Source: Paenibacillus azoreducens
GTDB lineage: Bacteria; Bacillota; Bacilli; Paenibacillales; Paenibacillaceae
Assembly (NCBI RefSeq): GCF_021654775.1
Contig: NZ_AP025343.1
Span: 4,493,501 to 4,557,500, forward strand
Direction of reading: 5' to 3'
Length of the DNA: 64,000 bases
In this document: piece after piece, positions 1 to 8,881 of the stretch
Numbering within the stretch: the stretch's first letter is position 1
Layout: each line of letters begins with the position of its first letter
The notes under the pieces: model-generated
What the model was told of the DNA's origin: nothing
Seen by the model: the letters and a program-made list of their open reading frames with translations, nothing else
Databases searched by the model: none
Translations under genes and position numbers: made by a program

Positions 1-25
1 CCGATTAATTTGCGGGGACTCCGGA
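1..25 (+). repeat. Partial copy (right end) of the CCCCACAAAG/CTTTGCGGGG dispersed repeat
   Basis: The first 25 bases match the right end of a repeat found seven more times in this window (ATTCCGATTACTTTGCGGGG-type end followed by ACTCCGG). The rest of this copy lies outside the window. Confidence 0.75.
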
Positions 26-27
26 AC

Positions 28-69
28 AAAAAAAAGCCCGCCGGAAGCTTCATCGGCTCCCAGCGGGAT
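28..69 (-). terminator. Rho-independent terminator of the serine hydrolase gene
   Basis: Read on the minus strand, a CCCGC...GCGGG stem is followed by a run of eight T. It lies directly after the stop of the 88-1521 gene. Confidence 0.75.
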
Positions 70-87
70 TAACCCCATATGATTGGT

Positions 88-1521
88 TCAGTTGGCTTTT
101 CCTTGGATTATAACTGCTTCCGGCATCCCAAAAGACACATTGAATCTATCGTTTATGACGATTGTATCCCCCTTGAATTGGATCTCCATCGTGATGCAGA
201 AAGGAGTTTCAATCCCGCGGATCGTTAATACCAGTTCGTCTTGCGATTTCCAAGTGAAGCTCGAAGCCAGGAGGCTTTCTTTGCCCCCAAACATATGCGA
301 TGGTCCTGTAATCCAGCTATGGCGTCCCAGAGTGATCTTTTCCTCCGTATTTCTTTTGAGCACTAGGCAGGCGGATTCTTTATCGAACTGAAGACGCATG
401 CCCTGCAGCGAGTACTGGTTCTCCTCAAGTTCATAGCTTTTTCCATTGATTTGCGTTTCCAGTTCCGAAGCAGGTTCAAATTTAGGCATATCCAAATGCA
501 GCTTGGCAAGACGTTCGTCCAGCTCAGCCGAGTATTCATCCACCTCTATGGGCTCAGGCAGAAACGCATCCAGCAGATGGTCCCACACATCATTGAGGAT
601 ACCTTGCATATCTCCTGTGCCAGCGGTGATCGCGATAACGGCGTCCTGCTCCGGCATCACGATACAGAACTGGCCGAAAGCCCCGTCCCCGCGGTATACG
701 CCATGGCGGCAGCGCCAAAATTGGTATCCGTAACCTTGCGACCAGTCGCTGTCACCGCCGTCCCCATTGGAAATCTGCTTGTTTGTGGCTTCCTGGATCC
801 ATTCTTCTTCAATGAGCCGTACGCCATGCCATACTCCTTTTTGCAAATACAGCTGGCCGAATTTCGCAATATCCTCCGTCTTAATGCTCAGGCCGTAACC
901 ACCGGTATTTATGCCGCGCGGGCAGGTTTCCCAAGTTGGACCTTCAATGCCAAGCGGTTCGAACAAACGGGGTTTTAAATAATCAAGCAAACGTTGTCCC
1001 GAAGCCTTCTGCAAAATAGCGGACAGCATATATGTAGCTCCGGTATTGTACAGAAAATGAGTGCCTGGTTCATGCGGAACAGGCAGCTGCAAAAAAGCTT
1101 TAACCCAATTCCCATCCTCCGCTTCATGAAGGGCATCCGTCGTATCCTTGTCGTGGCCGGTCCCCATCATGAGCAGATGACGGATTTGCATGGCCGCAAG
1201 ATGATCCGGTACTTCCACAGGCAAGTCTTCCGGAAAAAATGAGATAACCGTGTCATCAAGCGTTAAAATGCCTTCATGTAGAGCCATGCCGATGGCCGTC
1301 GAAGTGAAGCTCTTGCTTAGCGAGAAAAGCATATGCGGGAGTTCCGGCCCGTAAGGAGCCCACCAGCCATCCGCCGCCACCTGGCCATGTCGAAGAAGCA
1401 TAAAGCTGTGCATCTCGATTTGATGCGCTTTCAAATGATCCAGAAATTCGATTACTTTTTGCGATGATATCCCTAATGCTTCCGTATTTTTTCGCGGCAG
1501 CGATCTTTCTGTCTGTTGCAT
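88..1521 (-). CDS. Serine hydrolase, beta-lactamase/class C (PBP-like) family
   Basis: A 477-residue protein with the serine beta-lactamase/DD-peptidase fold. The nucleophile motif SLSK is at residues 67-70, and the second motif is seen as YNT at 158-160, the YN(S/T) form used by many esterase-like members rather than YSN. The third catalytic motif is not clear; a VYRGDGAFGQF stretch sits where HxG is expected. About 130 C-terminal residues after the catalytic core form an extra domain. There is no signal peptide, so it is probably cytoplasmic. Substrate unknown: esterase, D-aminopeptidase or peptidase are all possible. Transcribed alone, with a terminator just downstream. Confidence 0.85.
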   Translation of the reverse strand: MQQTERSLPRKNTEALGISSQKVIEFLDHLKAHQIEMHSFMLLRHGQVAADGWWAPYGPELPHMLFSLSKSFTSTAIGMALHEGILTLDDTVISFFPEDLPVEVPDHLAAMQIRHLLMMGTGHDKDTTDALHEAEDGNWVKAFLQLPVPHEPGTHFLYNTGATYMLSAILQKASGQRLLDYLKPRLFEPLGIEGPTWETCPRGINTGGYGLSIKTEDIAKFGQLYLQKGVWHGVRLIEEEWIQEATNKQISNGDGGDSDWSQGYGYQFWRCRHGVYRGDGAFGQFCIVMPEQDAVIAITAGTGDMQGILNDVWDHLLDAFLPEPIEVDEYSAELDERLAKLHLDMPKFEPASELETQINGKSYELEENQYSLQGMRLQFDKESACLVLKRNTEEKITLGRHSWITGPSHMFGGKESLLASSFTWKSQDELVLTIRGIETPFCITMEIQFKGDTIVINDRFNVSFGMPEAVIIQGKAN

Positions 1522-1816
1522 GAATTACTTCTCTCCTTTGCGTCAGTATTTCACATCATCACTTTGGACTCATGAACTAAAATAATACGGCCAATCATTA
1601 CCATTATATATTCTCGGTGAGCAGTATCATATAACAAATAATATGGATGTCATACGGGCATTTCTGATTGACGTCTAGATCAGCAGTCGATCATATTCGG
1701 CACATACGTTAATCCATAGGGCGCGATTTGCAATTCCGTGATCAGCAATTCGGAGTATAATAGGAGATGTGCTTTTCAAGAGACAAGATTCGAATCATAC
1801 TGGAGGATGCAATGCG

Positions 1817-3058
1817 ATGAAGGATTTCAACCACATGCTAGAAAAATACGCCGAGCTTGTCATCAAGATAGGCGTCAACATTCAGCCCGGTCAGGTTCTG
1901 CTCGTGCAGGCGCCTTTGGAAACCGTGGATTTCACCCGAAAAGTCGTTGCCAAAGCCTATGAATCCGGAGCCAAATTCGTGCAGGTAGATTGGGATGATG
2001 AGAAAGTCACCCGTATCCGCTACGAAAAAGCCGCGGACGACTCGTTCGGCTATTATCCAAAGTGGCAGGCCGACATGATGGAGCAGCTTGCCGAAAGCGG
2101 TGGTGCGGTATTACATATCAAAGTGCCTGATCCGGAGCTGTTCCGCGGCATCGACTCTTCCAAAGTATCCACAGCCGTGAAAGCGGCTGCGGTTGCCCGC
2201 GAGAAATATCAGGCCTATGTACGCAGCAATAAAGTTACCTGGTCGCTGATCAAAGCCCCGACCAAAGCTTGGGCAGACAAGGTGTTCGCCGACCTGCCGG
2301 AGGATGCGCGCGTTCCCGCCATGTGGGAGGCCGTGTTCCAAATGAACCGCGTCACTGCGGACAATGATCCGGTTGCCGCTTGGCAGGATCATATCCGTAC
2401 GCTAAAGGAAAAACAGGAGTACATGAACAACAAACGTTACAAAGCGCTGCACTACCGCGCCCCGGGAACCGATTTGCATGTCGAAATGCCTGAAGGATAC
2501 CTGTGGCTTGGGGGCGGAGATCATAATGAAGCAGGAAACTACTTTGTCGCCAACATGCCGACAGAGGAAATCTATACGATGCCGCATCGGACCGGCGTGA
2601 ACGGAACCGTCGCCAGCACATTCCCGCTCAACTTGAACGGCCGCCTGGTCGAAGGCATCAGGCTGACTTTTAAGGACGGCAAGGTCGTGGAATACGATGC
2701 GGATTCAGGCCGCGAGCATTTGACGTCTCTGTTCGAAACGGACGAAGGCGCGTCGTATCTCGGCGAAATGGCCCTTGTGCCATATGACTCGCCGATTTCG
2801 AAAATGAAGCGCGTATTTTTCAACACCGGCATCGACGAAAACGCCTCCTGCCATTTCGCTCTCGGCAGCTCCTATCCCGTGAACATCGAAGGCGGTACCA
2901 AGCTCAGCAAGGAAGAACTGCTGGCGCGCGGCGCCAACGTCAGCCTGACGCATGTCGATTTCATGGTTGGCTCCGAGGAGCTGGAGATCGACGGCGAACT
3001 GCCGGACGGCACGATTGAGCCGGTATTCCGCAACGGAGTTTGGGTAACCCGGGATTAA
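1817..3058 (+). CDS. ampS: Aminopeptidase, M29 family (AmpS/AmpII/thermophilic type)
   Basis: A 413-residue cytosolic metalloaminopeptidase that removes N-terminal residues from peptides. The expected five metal ligands of family M29 can be placed at E250, E317, H346, H379 and D381, in the sequence contexts PTEE, LGEMALV, HFALG and HVDFMVG, and the length is typical of the family. The ATG at 1817 is chosen because GGAGG lies ten bases upstream at 1802-1806; an in-frame ATG at 1769 would add 16 residues unlike the family N-terminus. Single-gene unit ending in a strong bidirectional terminator. Confidence 0.92.
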   Translation: MKDFNHMLEKYAELVIKIGVNIQPGQVLLVQAPLETVDFTRKVVAKAYESGAKFVQVDWDDEKVTRIRYEKAADDSFGYYPKWQADMMEQLAESGGAVLHIKVPDPELFRGIDSSKVSTAVKAAAVAREKYQAYVRSNKVTWSLIKAPTKAWADKVFADLPEDARVPAMWEAVFQMNRVTADNDPVAAWQDHIRTLKEKQEYMNNKRYKALHYRAPGTDLHVEMPEGYLWLGGGDHNEAGNYFVANMPTEEIYTMPHRTGVNGTVASTFPLNLNGRLVEGIRLTFKDGKVVEYDADSGREHLTSLFETDEGASYLGEMALVPYDSPISKMKRVFFNTGIDENASCHFALGSSYPVNIEGGTKLSKEELLARGANVSLTHVDFMVGSEELEIDGELPDGTIEPVFRNGVWVTRD

Positions 3059-3170
3059 AGAGCCGCCGGAAAGCCTGGACATTGGCGGCGCCAATTTTCC
3101 CCATGACGGCTTTCGCGGTTCGGCGATCCGGCGTTTCTTTCGTTCGTCACGCGCCTAGCTTCAAAAAATA

Positions 3171-3212
3171 AAAGGCAGCCCAGTCGCATGATGCGTCTGG
3201 GTTGCCTTTTTT
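3171..3212. terminator. Bidirectional terminator between ampS and exoA
   Basis: The stem AAAGGCAGCCCAG / CTGGGTTGCCTTT with a 12-base loop is flanked by A and T runs, so it can serve both convergent genes. Confidence 0.85.
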
Positions 3213-3246
3213 CATAATCATTGAAGTCAAAAATCCTTCTATTCGA

Positions 3247-4032
3247 TCAGCTTTCACAGCCGATTTGCGCCAGCTTGGCTTCGTCGATCTCCAAAATAAC
3301 CGGACAGTGGTCGCTGCCCATCACCCCGGCATCGATCCGCGCATCGGTCAGCGCAGGAACAAGCCGCTCCGAGACAAGAAAGTAATCGATCCGCCAGCCG
3401 ATATTCCGCTCCCTGACCTTCGGCATAAACGACCACCACGTAAACGCGTCGTCACGGTCCGGATAAAAATGCCGGAACGAGTCCACGAAACCGGCATCCA
3501 GCAGCTCAGTCATTTTGCCCCGCTCCTCATCCGTGAACCCGGAATTGCCCATGTTCGACTTCCAGTTTTTCAGATCGATTTCCTGATGGGCGACGTTCAT
3601 GTCCCCGCATATAATGACCGGCTTCTTGGCATCAAGCGATAACACGTAACTGCGGAAACGTTCCTCCCACTCCATCCGCAGCGGCAGCCGCGACAAATCT
3701 CTTCTGGCGTTCGGCGTATACACGTTAACGAGATATAAATGCTCGAACTCCAGCGTGACAATCCGCCCTTCCGCTTCTGCGTTTTCCTCCATGCCGTAAT
3801 AAACGGACAAAGGATTTAATTTAGAGAACACTGCGGTACCGGAATAACCTTTTTTCTCGGCATAATTCCAAAACTGCCCATATTCCTCCCCGTAATCGAG
3901 GCAAATTTGCCCTTCTTGCAGCTTCGTTTCCTGCACACAGAAAATATCTGCGTCGGTCTCCTTGAAGTAATCGTTAAACCCTTTATTTACGCAGGCCCGC
4001 AGGCCGTTGACGTTCCATGATACTAGCTTCAT
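3247..4032 (-). CDS. exoA: Exodeoxyribonuclease III (AP endonuclease, Xth/ExoA family)
   Basis: A 261-residue Mg-dependent 3'-5' exonuclease and AP endonuclease of base-excision repair. The EEP-fold catalytic set is present: N7 (SWNVNG), E35 (QETKLQ), D144 and N146 (GDMNVAH), D216 (WRIDYFLVS) and the D241-H242 pair (GSDHCPV). Length fits Bacillus ExoA. It converges on ampS and shares its terminator. Confidence 0.95.
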   Translation of the reverse strand: MKLVSWNVNGLRACVNKGFNDYFKETDADIFCVQETKLQEGQICLDYGEEYGQFWNYAEKKGYSGTAVFSKLNPLSVYYGMEENAEAEGRIVTLEFEHLYLVNVYTPNARRDLSRLPLRMEWEERFRSYVLSLDAKKPVIICGDMNVAHQEIDLKNWKSNMGNSGFTDEERGKMTELLDAGFVDSFRHFYPDRDDAFTWWSFMPKVRERNIGWRIDYFLVSERLVPALTDARIDAGVMGSDHCPVILEIDEAKLAQIGCES

Positions 4033-4299
4033 CCGCGACTCTCCTTACCGCTATCCATCTCGGGATTTTTGCAAAAGCTTAAACTATCAACATTCTTTTG
4101 ATAGTTTACCATAAAAGGAACAAGTCGTCCTTCTATGCAGGATAGTCAATATAGAAATGGCAGGAACGGGGCAAAACATGGCATTACTCATGGAATTTTA
4201 TCTGCCCGAGGGCCTTCACTTATGTTAAAATAGCAAGACTGCGGCTTCATAGGAGTATTTTGCAGAAACTTTAAAAATGTAAAGAAGGATAGAACAAAA

Positions 4300-5457
4300 A
4301 TGAGATCTTCGTTTACCGTTAAATCGTTTAATTTTCTCTTTTTTGCCCTCTTGTCGATGTTTATTCCCTTTCTGCCTCTTTATTTCAGCGATCAAGGACT
4401 GAATGAGACACAAATCGGGACCATCATCGGCATCGGCGGGTTCATCACCCTCATAGCTCAGCCGCTGTGGGGCATGATCAGCGACCGGATGCGGACCATC
4501 CGCAAAGTCCTTTTGTTTCTTGTGATATGTTCTACTGCCACGGGCTACCTGCTGTACAGCTCTAACAGCTACGCTCTCATTATGCTGTTCGTCATGCTGA
4601 CGTACTTCTTTCTGATGCCGGTCGACCCGCTGATTGAGAGTTTGAATTTCCGCGTGGCCGAATCCGAGGGAATCAGTTACGGGTCATTGCGGACGTTTGG
4701 CGCATTGGGTTATGCGGTGATGTCGCTGGCTGCTGGCTTTTTGATGACCGAATACGGCTCCCGCAGCTTGGGATATACGTTTGCCGCACTTGGCGTCATC
4801 AGCCTGATCGTGACCTTCTTAATGCCTGACGCGCCGGTATCGGGAAAGCCGGTAACGATGCAAAGCCTGAAAAACTTCTTGAGCAATAAAGAAACGCTTC
4901 TGTTTCTCGTTCTTGTGTTTATCAGTTCCATTCCGGCAAGAATGAATGACACCTATCTAGGCATTTATATCAAAGATTTGGGAGGAAAACCCGATCTTCT
5001 GGGACTCGCATGGTTCCTGGCGGCAGGAAGCGAAATCTTGGTGTTCTCCTTAAGTTTCTGGTGGCTGCGCAAAAATAAAGAGCTGGCTATCATCGCTTTT
5101 GCGGGAGCGTTTTATTTTATCCGTTTCTTCATTTCCGCCTGGATCAAAGATCCGAATTGGCTTGCTTATATCCAGCTTCTGCAGCTGTTTACGTTCCCGG
5201 TGTTCTATACCGCCGCGATCCAATATCTGTATAGCATCGTGCCTGTGGAATGGAGAGCTACAGGGCAAACCGTGCTTGCGCTGCTTTTCTTCGGGGTATC
5301 CGGCATTATTGCTTCCTTCGCAGGCGGCGCGCTGTATCAAGCTTTCGGAGGGCATGTGATGTACCTGTCCATTTCTGTCATGTCGCTCATCGGCGCGCTG
5401 TTTGGAGTGCTGCTCTACCGCATGTACGGGCGAAAAAAAGCAGGCGAAGCATCATAA
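4300..5457 (+). CDS. MFS transporter, 12 TM (MFS_1-like/PPP-type family)
   Basis: A 385-residue integral membrane protein with about 12 hydrophobic segments. The loop between TM2 and TM3 carries the MFS A-motif-like GMISDRMRTIRK near residues 65-75. It resembles the 3-phenylpropionate/nucleoside-proton-symporter-like MFS subfamily widespread in Bacillales. Substrate is not predictable. Monocistronic, followed by a clear terminator. Confidence 0.85.
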   Translation: MRSSFTVKSFNFLFFALLSMFIPFLPLYFSDQGLNETQIGTIIGIGGFITLIAQPLWGMISDRMRTIRKVLLFLVICSTATGYLLYSSNSYALIMLFVMLTYFFLMPVDPLIESLNFRVAESEGISYGSLRTFGALGYAVMSLAAGFLMTEYGSRSLGYTFAALGVISLIVTFLMPDAPVSGKPVTMQSLKNFLSNKETLLFLVLVFISSIPARMNDTYLGIYIKDLGGKPDLLGLAWFLAAGSEILVFSLSFWWLRKNKELAIIAFAGAFYFIRFFISAWIKDPNWLAYIQLLQLFTFPVFYTAAIQYLYSIVPVEWRATGQTVLALLFFGVSGIIASFAGGALYQAFGGHVMYLSISVMSLIGALFGVLLYRMYGRKKAGEAS

Positions 5458-5526
5458 ACTCCAATTTCGACGGCAAAAGTATTTATGAAATTCACATCAC
5501 CCAATGATACCTACTATATCAGAATA

Positions 5527-5566
5527 ACGGCCGCTCCCGGATGTTCCAGTGAGCAGCCGTTTTTTT
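5527..5566 (+). terminator. Rho-independent terminator of the MFS gene
   Basis: The stem ACGGC-GCTC / GAGC-GCCGT, with a 13-base loop, is followed by seven T. Confidence 0.8.
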
Positions 5567-5627
5567 GCATATTCAAAATGTACTGCCTGTCCGCCATTTT
5601 CCAACGCAGCCATGTTCCCCATTCCCG

Positions 5628-6590
5628 TTAAGACTTGAAACGTGCCCACCCTGCCGCCGCATTTTCATGAGCCCATTTCAAATGATCAGGATTCCCGTAT
5701 TGGCGCGAATAACATTCGATGACATACAGCAGATCCATATAAAAATTGTATAGCTTCCGGCGCTGCAGTTCATTGGGACTGTCAAACCTCTGGCCGTATC
5801 CTTGGTAAAAAGCTTCCGAGTTCTCCATATGGCTAAAATAAAATTCAAACAACGGATCTCCCCAAAACGCCCGCTCCCAATCAATGATGGCATTCACATG
5901 CCCTTCCTTGACAAATACATTCCCGTTCCACAGATCCCAATGCAAAAGCCGGGGCTCCAGGGCAACATCGAGACATTGCAGCTGCATATCCACCTCTTCT
6001 TCGATCGCTTCGTAAGGAGCCGGAAGAACGACGCCGAGTTCGCGGCCATCCGCCAGCAAATTGGACATCATCGCGGCGAATGCCTCACGCCAAGTATCAT
6101 ATGAATTCCCCCCATCTTCAAAAAAAACGCCGAATCGCCTGCCCTGAATTTCATTGATCTGCCTGTTATAACTCCCCATTTCGTATTCGATCTGCTCCCG
6201 TTCCCTCTCGGACATGGCATCCCGGATCAGGTTATACGGCTCTCCTTCCATTTTCTCCATCAAAAAATATTCACTCGGGACCAGATCGAAACTGGCGTTA
6301 TACGCATACACCTCAGGAACAGGCAAAACACCCTGACTCCGGAGAAACCGCAATATCCCCACTTCGCTTTTCATCGTGTTCTTCTCGCAGGTTAACGTCA
6401 CGACGCCGGCCTCGGGAGCCACCTTTAAAATGACGTTGTTTCCGCTGCTGAGCGCTAGATCATAAGCCGTATTAAACCAACCGTTATGCAATTCCGTCTG
6501 CTGCAGGATAACGGTATCGCTGCCAAAATGCTTGGCAATAATCGCTTGAAGCTGTTTCCCGTTTAATTTCGCTTTCGTTTGGCTTTCCAT
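5628..6590 (-). CDS. Aminoglycoside phosphotransferase (APH)-fold kinase
   Basis: A 320-residue protein with the APH/choline-kinase fold. The Brenner motif LLHWDLWNGN gives catalytic D219 and N224, and the metal-binding IIDWE gives D237. An N-terminal lobe Lys sits in NNVILKVAPE near residue 56. Members phosphorylate small alcohols or antibiotics; nothing here identifies the substrate, so resistance should not be assumed. A GTG one codon upstream (6593) is an alternative start; the ribosome site is weak (GGCGGTG). Confidence 0.85.
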   Translation of the reverse strand: MESQTKAKLNGKQLQAIIAKHFGSDTVILQQTELHNGWFNTAYDLALSSGNNVILKVAPEAGVVTLTCEKNTMKSEVGILRFLRSQGVLPVPEVYAYNASFDLVPSEYFLMEKMEGEPYNLIRDAMSEREREQIEYEMGSYNRQINEIQGRRFGVFFEDGGNSYDTWREAFAAMMSNLLADGRELGVVLPAPYEAIEEEVDMQLQCLDVALEPRLLHWDLWNGNVFVKEGHVNAIIDWERAFWGDPLFEFYFSHMENSEAFYQGYGQRFDSPNELQRRKLYNFYMDLLYVIECYSRQYGNPDHLKWAHENAAAGWARFKS

Positions 6591-6593
6591 CAC

Positions 6594-7004
6594 GCACCGC
6601 CGTTTTCATTTTATTTGCTCCTTACTCTTTCCTCATTCTTCCACTTGGCGGTTCGTACATCAAGTGTTTTTTGCTGCAGAAACTGGACGGTTAGCAGAAG
6701 CGCCACGCTCGTATTGTTAAACAGAACAGGATTTCGAGGTTCTTTCCGCGTATTCCGCGGCATGACCCATTAACACAATCTTGATGATCTCGTTTTCGGG
6801 CGCGGTGTCAAATCTGTCATCTCATCAAGCTCCCGGCTGGCGTTAACGCAAATTCGCCGGAACCGCTTGACTGGAGAGCTTCCTGATGGCTTTCGGATCA
6901 TCTAAGCTTTTCGAATAAAAAAACCTCAAGCCAAATGAGCTTAAAAATCGTACCCGCGCTCATCCGCTTGAGATTTATTTTGTATATTTTGCATATTTGG
7001 CAGT
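6594..7004. other. 411-bp gap with a possible eroded coding scrap and a terminator-like hairpin
   Basis: No intact gene. On the minus strand around 6718-6820 a short frame (…ENEIIKIVLMGHAAEYAER…) reads like a protein C-terminus but has no start and no recognisable family. At about 6922-6972 the arms CTCAAGC / GCTTGAG and ATGAGC / GCTCAT form a hairpin preceding the end of the haem monooxygenase gene. Confidence 0.4.
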
Positions 7005-7334
7005 TTAACCCTTAAAAGCTTTTCCCTGCGCAACATGGTGTACTTCATACATGCTTACTTTGGTGCTTACGACATAAGCCGGAGGCTCCTGGCCTTTTTT
7101 ATCCCGGTGTCCTTGGATATGCACATCGCTTTTCTCCCAATTTTTCCAGTCTTCGCGGGATTCCCAGCGAATCATCACCACTACCTCTTCCTCTTCCCTG
7201 CCAAGCTTCGTAACCATAACCGTTCTATCTATTAATCCGTCCATGCCGTCGACCGGGCTTTCTTGGCTGAATCTTTCCACTACCTGTTCCGCGTTGCCTG
7301 CCGTAACGACGATTTTGCGAAGCTGTATAAACAT
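7005..7334 (-). CDS. hmoA: Haem-degrading monooxygenase, HmoA/IsdG-like (ABM fold)
   Basis: A 109-residue dimeric ABM-fold protein that would open haem to release iron. Strong resemblance in length and order of segments to Bacillus HmoA: N-terminal MFIQLRKIVV, the central EEEVVVMIRWESREDWKNWEKS and H-containing segment SDVHIQGH, and a C-terminal SMYEV. No signal peptide, hence cytosolic. A perfect Fur box lies between its -35 and -10 elements (7386-7415), so induction in iron limitation is expected. Divergent from fabV. Confidence 0.88.
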   Translation of the reverse strand: MFIQLRKIVVTAGNAEQVVERFSQESPVDGMDGLIDRTVMVTKLGREEEEVVVMIRWESREDWKNWEKSDVHIQGHRDKKGQEPPAYVVSTKVSMYEVHHVAQGKAFKG

Positions 7335-7385
7335 AACAAACGCCTCCTTATGTAGTTATAAATCTCTTAATCTCATATAGTTTCT

Positions 7386-7415
7386 ATCATATTTGATAAT
7401 GATTATCATTGTCAA
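7386..7415 (-). promoter_or_regulatory. SigA-type promoter of hmoA with embedded Fur box
   Basis: On the minus strand TTGACA (7415-7410), an 18-base spacer, then TATGAT (7391-7386). The spacer contains the perfect 7-1-7 Fur box TGATAATGATTATCA at 7394-7408, and 17 of 19 bases match the classical 19-bp Fur consensus. Confidence 0.88.
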
Positions 7416-7454
7416 GAAAGTCTTATTATCTTCTATTCCATATGACAAGCAGGT

Positions 7455-7482
7455 TTGTCGTTTCATAAAAAATTGATACAAT
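7455..7482 (+). promoter_or_regulatory. Candidate SigA promoter of fabV
   Basis: TTGTCG (7455-7460), 16-base spacer, TACAAT (7477-7482), about 70 bp upstream of the fabV start. Confidence 0.5.
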
Positions 7483-7552
7483 AGTATGGTGTATATCTAG
7501 AGCAAGTCTTATTTGGGATTATGTATTTTACGGAAGAGAGGAAATGTACAAT

Positions 7553-8743
7553 ATGATCATCAAACCGAGAACACGCGGATTTATCTGCACCACCTCGCAT
7601 CCGGCAGGCTGCGCGGCACAGGTGAAGAAACAAATCGATTATGTCGAGTCCAAACCGGCGATCCAAGGCCCGAAAAATGTCCTCGTCATCGGCGCATCGA
7701 CCGGATACGGTCTGGCGGCCAGAATTACGGCGGCTTTCGGGGCCCGGGCCAACACAGTTGGCGTATACCGCCCAAGCAGCGGCTCCGAAAAACGTACCGC
7801 TTCGGCCGGTTGGTACAATTCCGCCGCGTTTGAACAAGCTGCGCAGGAAGCCGGTCTCAAATCTTTTAGCGTTACAGGCGACGCCTTCGCCAAAGAAACG
7901 AAGGAAAAAACTGTCGGGTTGATCCGCAAAGAGCTCGGCAAGGTCGATTTGGTCGTCTACAGCGTGGCTTCCGCACGCAAAACCGATCCGGAAACCGGTG
8001 AAGTTTACAACTCCGTACTCAAGCCAATCGGCAAACCTTATTCGAATAAAACCGTCAATTTCCACACCGGAGAAGTGACGGAAATAACCATCGAGCCGGC
8101 CACGGACCGAGAAATTCAAGATACGGTAGCCGTCATGGGCGGAGATGATTGGCAGGATTGGATCGAAACGCTGAAGGCCGCAGAGGTGCTGACCGATGAC
8201 GTTACCACCATCGCGTTCTCCTACATAGGTTCCGAAATCACGCAGGCGATCTACCGCGAAGGATCAATCGGACGTGCCAAGGATCATCTTGAAGCTACCG
8301 CGCTTCAAATGAACGAACAGCTGAAATCAGGCGGCGGACGGGCGCATGTGGTCGTTAGCAAAGGCCTTGTGACCCAATCGAGCTCCGCGATTCCGGTCGT
8401 TCCTCTTTACATTTCCGCTCTGTACAAAGACATGAAGGAGAAAGGCATTCATGAAGGCTGCATCGAGCAGACCTACCGCCTGTTCAAGGACCGTTTGTAC
8501 ACGGGAGGCGCTGTGCCGGTGGATGAAGCCGGACGGATCCGCATCGACGACTGGGAATTGCGCGAAGATGTGCAGGCCGAAGTCGTGAAAGCGTGGGAGC
8601 AGGTCACTACCGACAACATTTATGATCTGACGGATCTTGAAGGTTACCGGCGCGAGTTTTTCCAATTGTTCGGTTTTGAAACCGACGGCGTCGATTATGA
8701 GGCCGATGTGAATCCCGACGTGAAGGTCCCTAATTCGATTTAA
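7553..8743 (+). CDS. fabV: FabV-type enoyl-[ACP] reductase / trans-2-enoyl-CoA reductase (NADH)
   Basis: A 396-residue monomeric SDR-superfamily enzyme reducing the 2,3 double bond of enoyl-ACP or enoyl-CoA in fatty-acid elongation. It starts with the family hallmark IIKPRTRGFIC, has the NAD motif GASTGYG at 47-53 and the catalytic Y-x8-K pair at Y234 and K243. The ATG at 7553 is preferred over that at 7544, which lies only two bases after the AGAGAGG ribosome site. FabV members are typically insensitive to triclosan. Whether this copy is the essential reductase or an accessory one cannot be told here. Confidence 0.93.
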   Translation: MIIKPRTRGFICTTSHPAGCAAQVKKQIDYVESKPAIQGPKNVLVIGASTGYGLAARITAAFGARANTVGVYRPSSGSEKRTASAGWYNSAAFEQAAQEAGLKSFSVTGDAFAKETKEKTVGLIRKELGKVDLVVYSVASARKTDPETGEVYNSVLKPIGKPYSNKTVNFHTGEVTEITIEPATDREIQDTVAVMGGDDWQDWIETLKAAEVLTDDVTTIAFSYIGSEITQAIYREGSIGRAKDHLEATALQMNEQLKSGGGRAHVVVSKGLVTQSSSAIPVVPLYISALYKDMKEKGIHEGCIEQTYRLFKDRLYTGGAVPVDEAGRIRIDDWELREDVQAEVVKAWEQVTTDNIYDLTDLEGYRREFFQLFGFETDGVDYEADVNPDVKVPNSI

Positions 8744-8842
8744 ACTTCTTAAACAGACAAGTCAACCGCATCGGCGAGCAGTGCAAAAGCTACGTTCTTG
8801 CAGTAGTAAAGGATCGAAACTGAAAAAAATCACTGGAACGGA

Positions 8843-8881
8843 AAAAGCAGCTTCATCCTCACGCGGGGATAGGCTGCTTTT
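8843..8881 (+). terminator. Terminator downstream of fabV
   Basis: The stem AAAAGCAGC / GCTGCTTTT spans a 20-base loop and is about 100 bp past the stop codon. Confidence 0.65.

Noticed and set aside
5628..6590. Calling the APH-fold kinase an aminoglycoside-resistance gene
   Set aside because: Only the generic kinase motifs are seen; the family covers many metabolite kinases.
6718..6825. Short minus-strand frame ending …IVLMGHAAEYAERTSKSCSV
   Set aside because: No start, no ribosome site and no recognised family; may be chance. Mentioned only in the gap description.
7463..8119. Minus-strand open frame of 218 codons across the fabV start
   Set aside because: Overlaps the fabV coding and promoter region in antisense; composition typical of a shadow frame.
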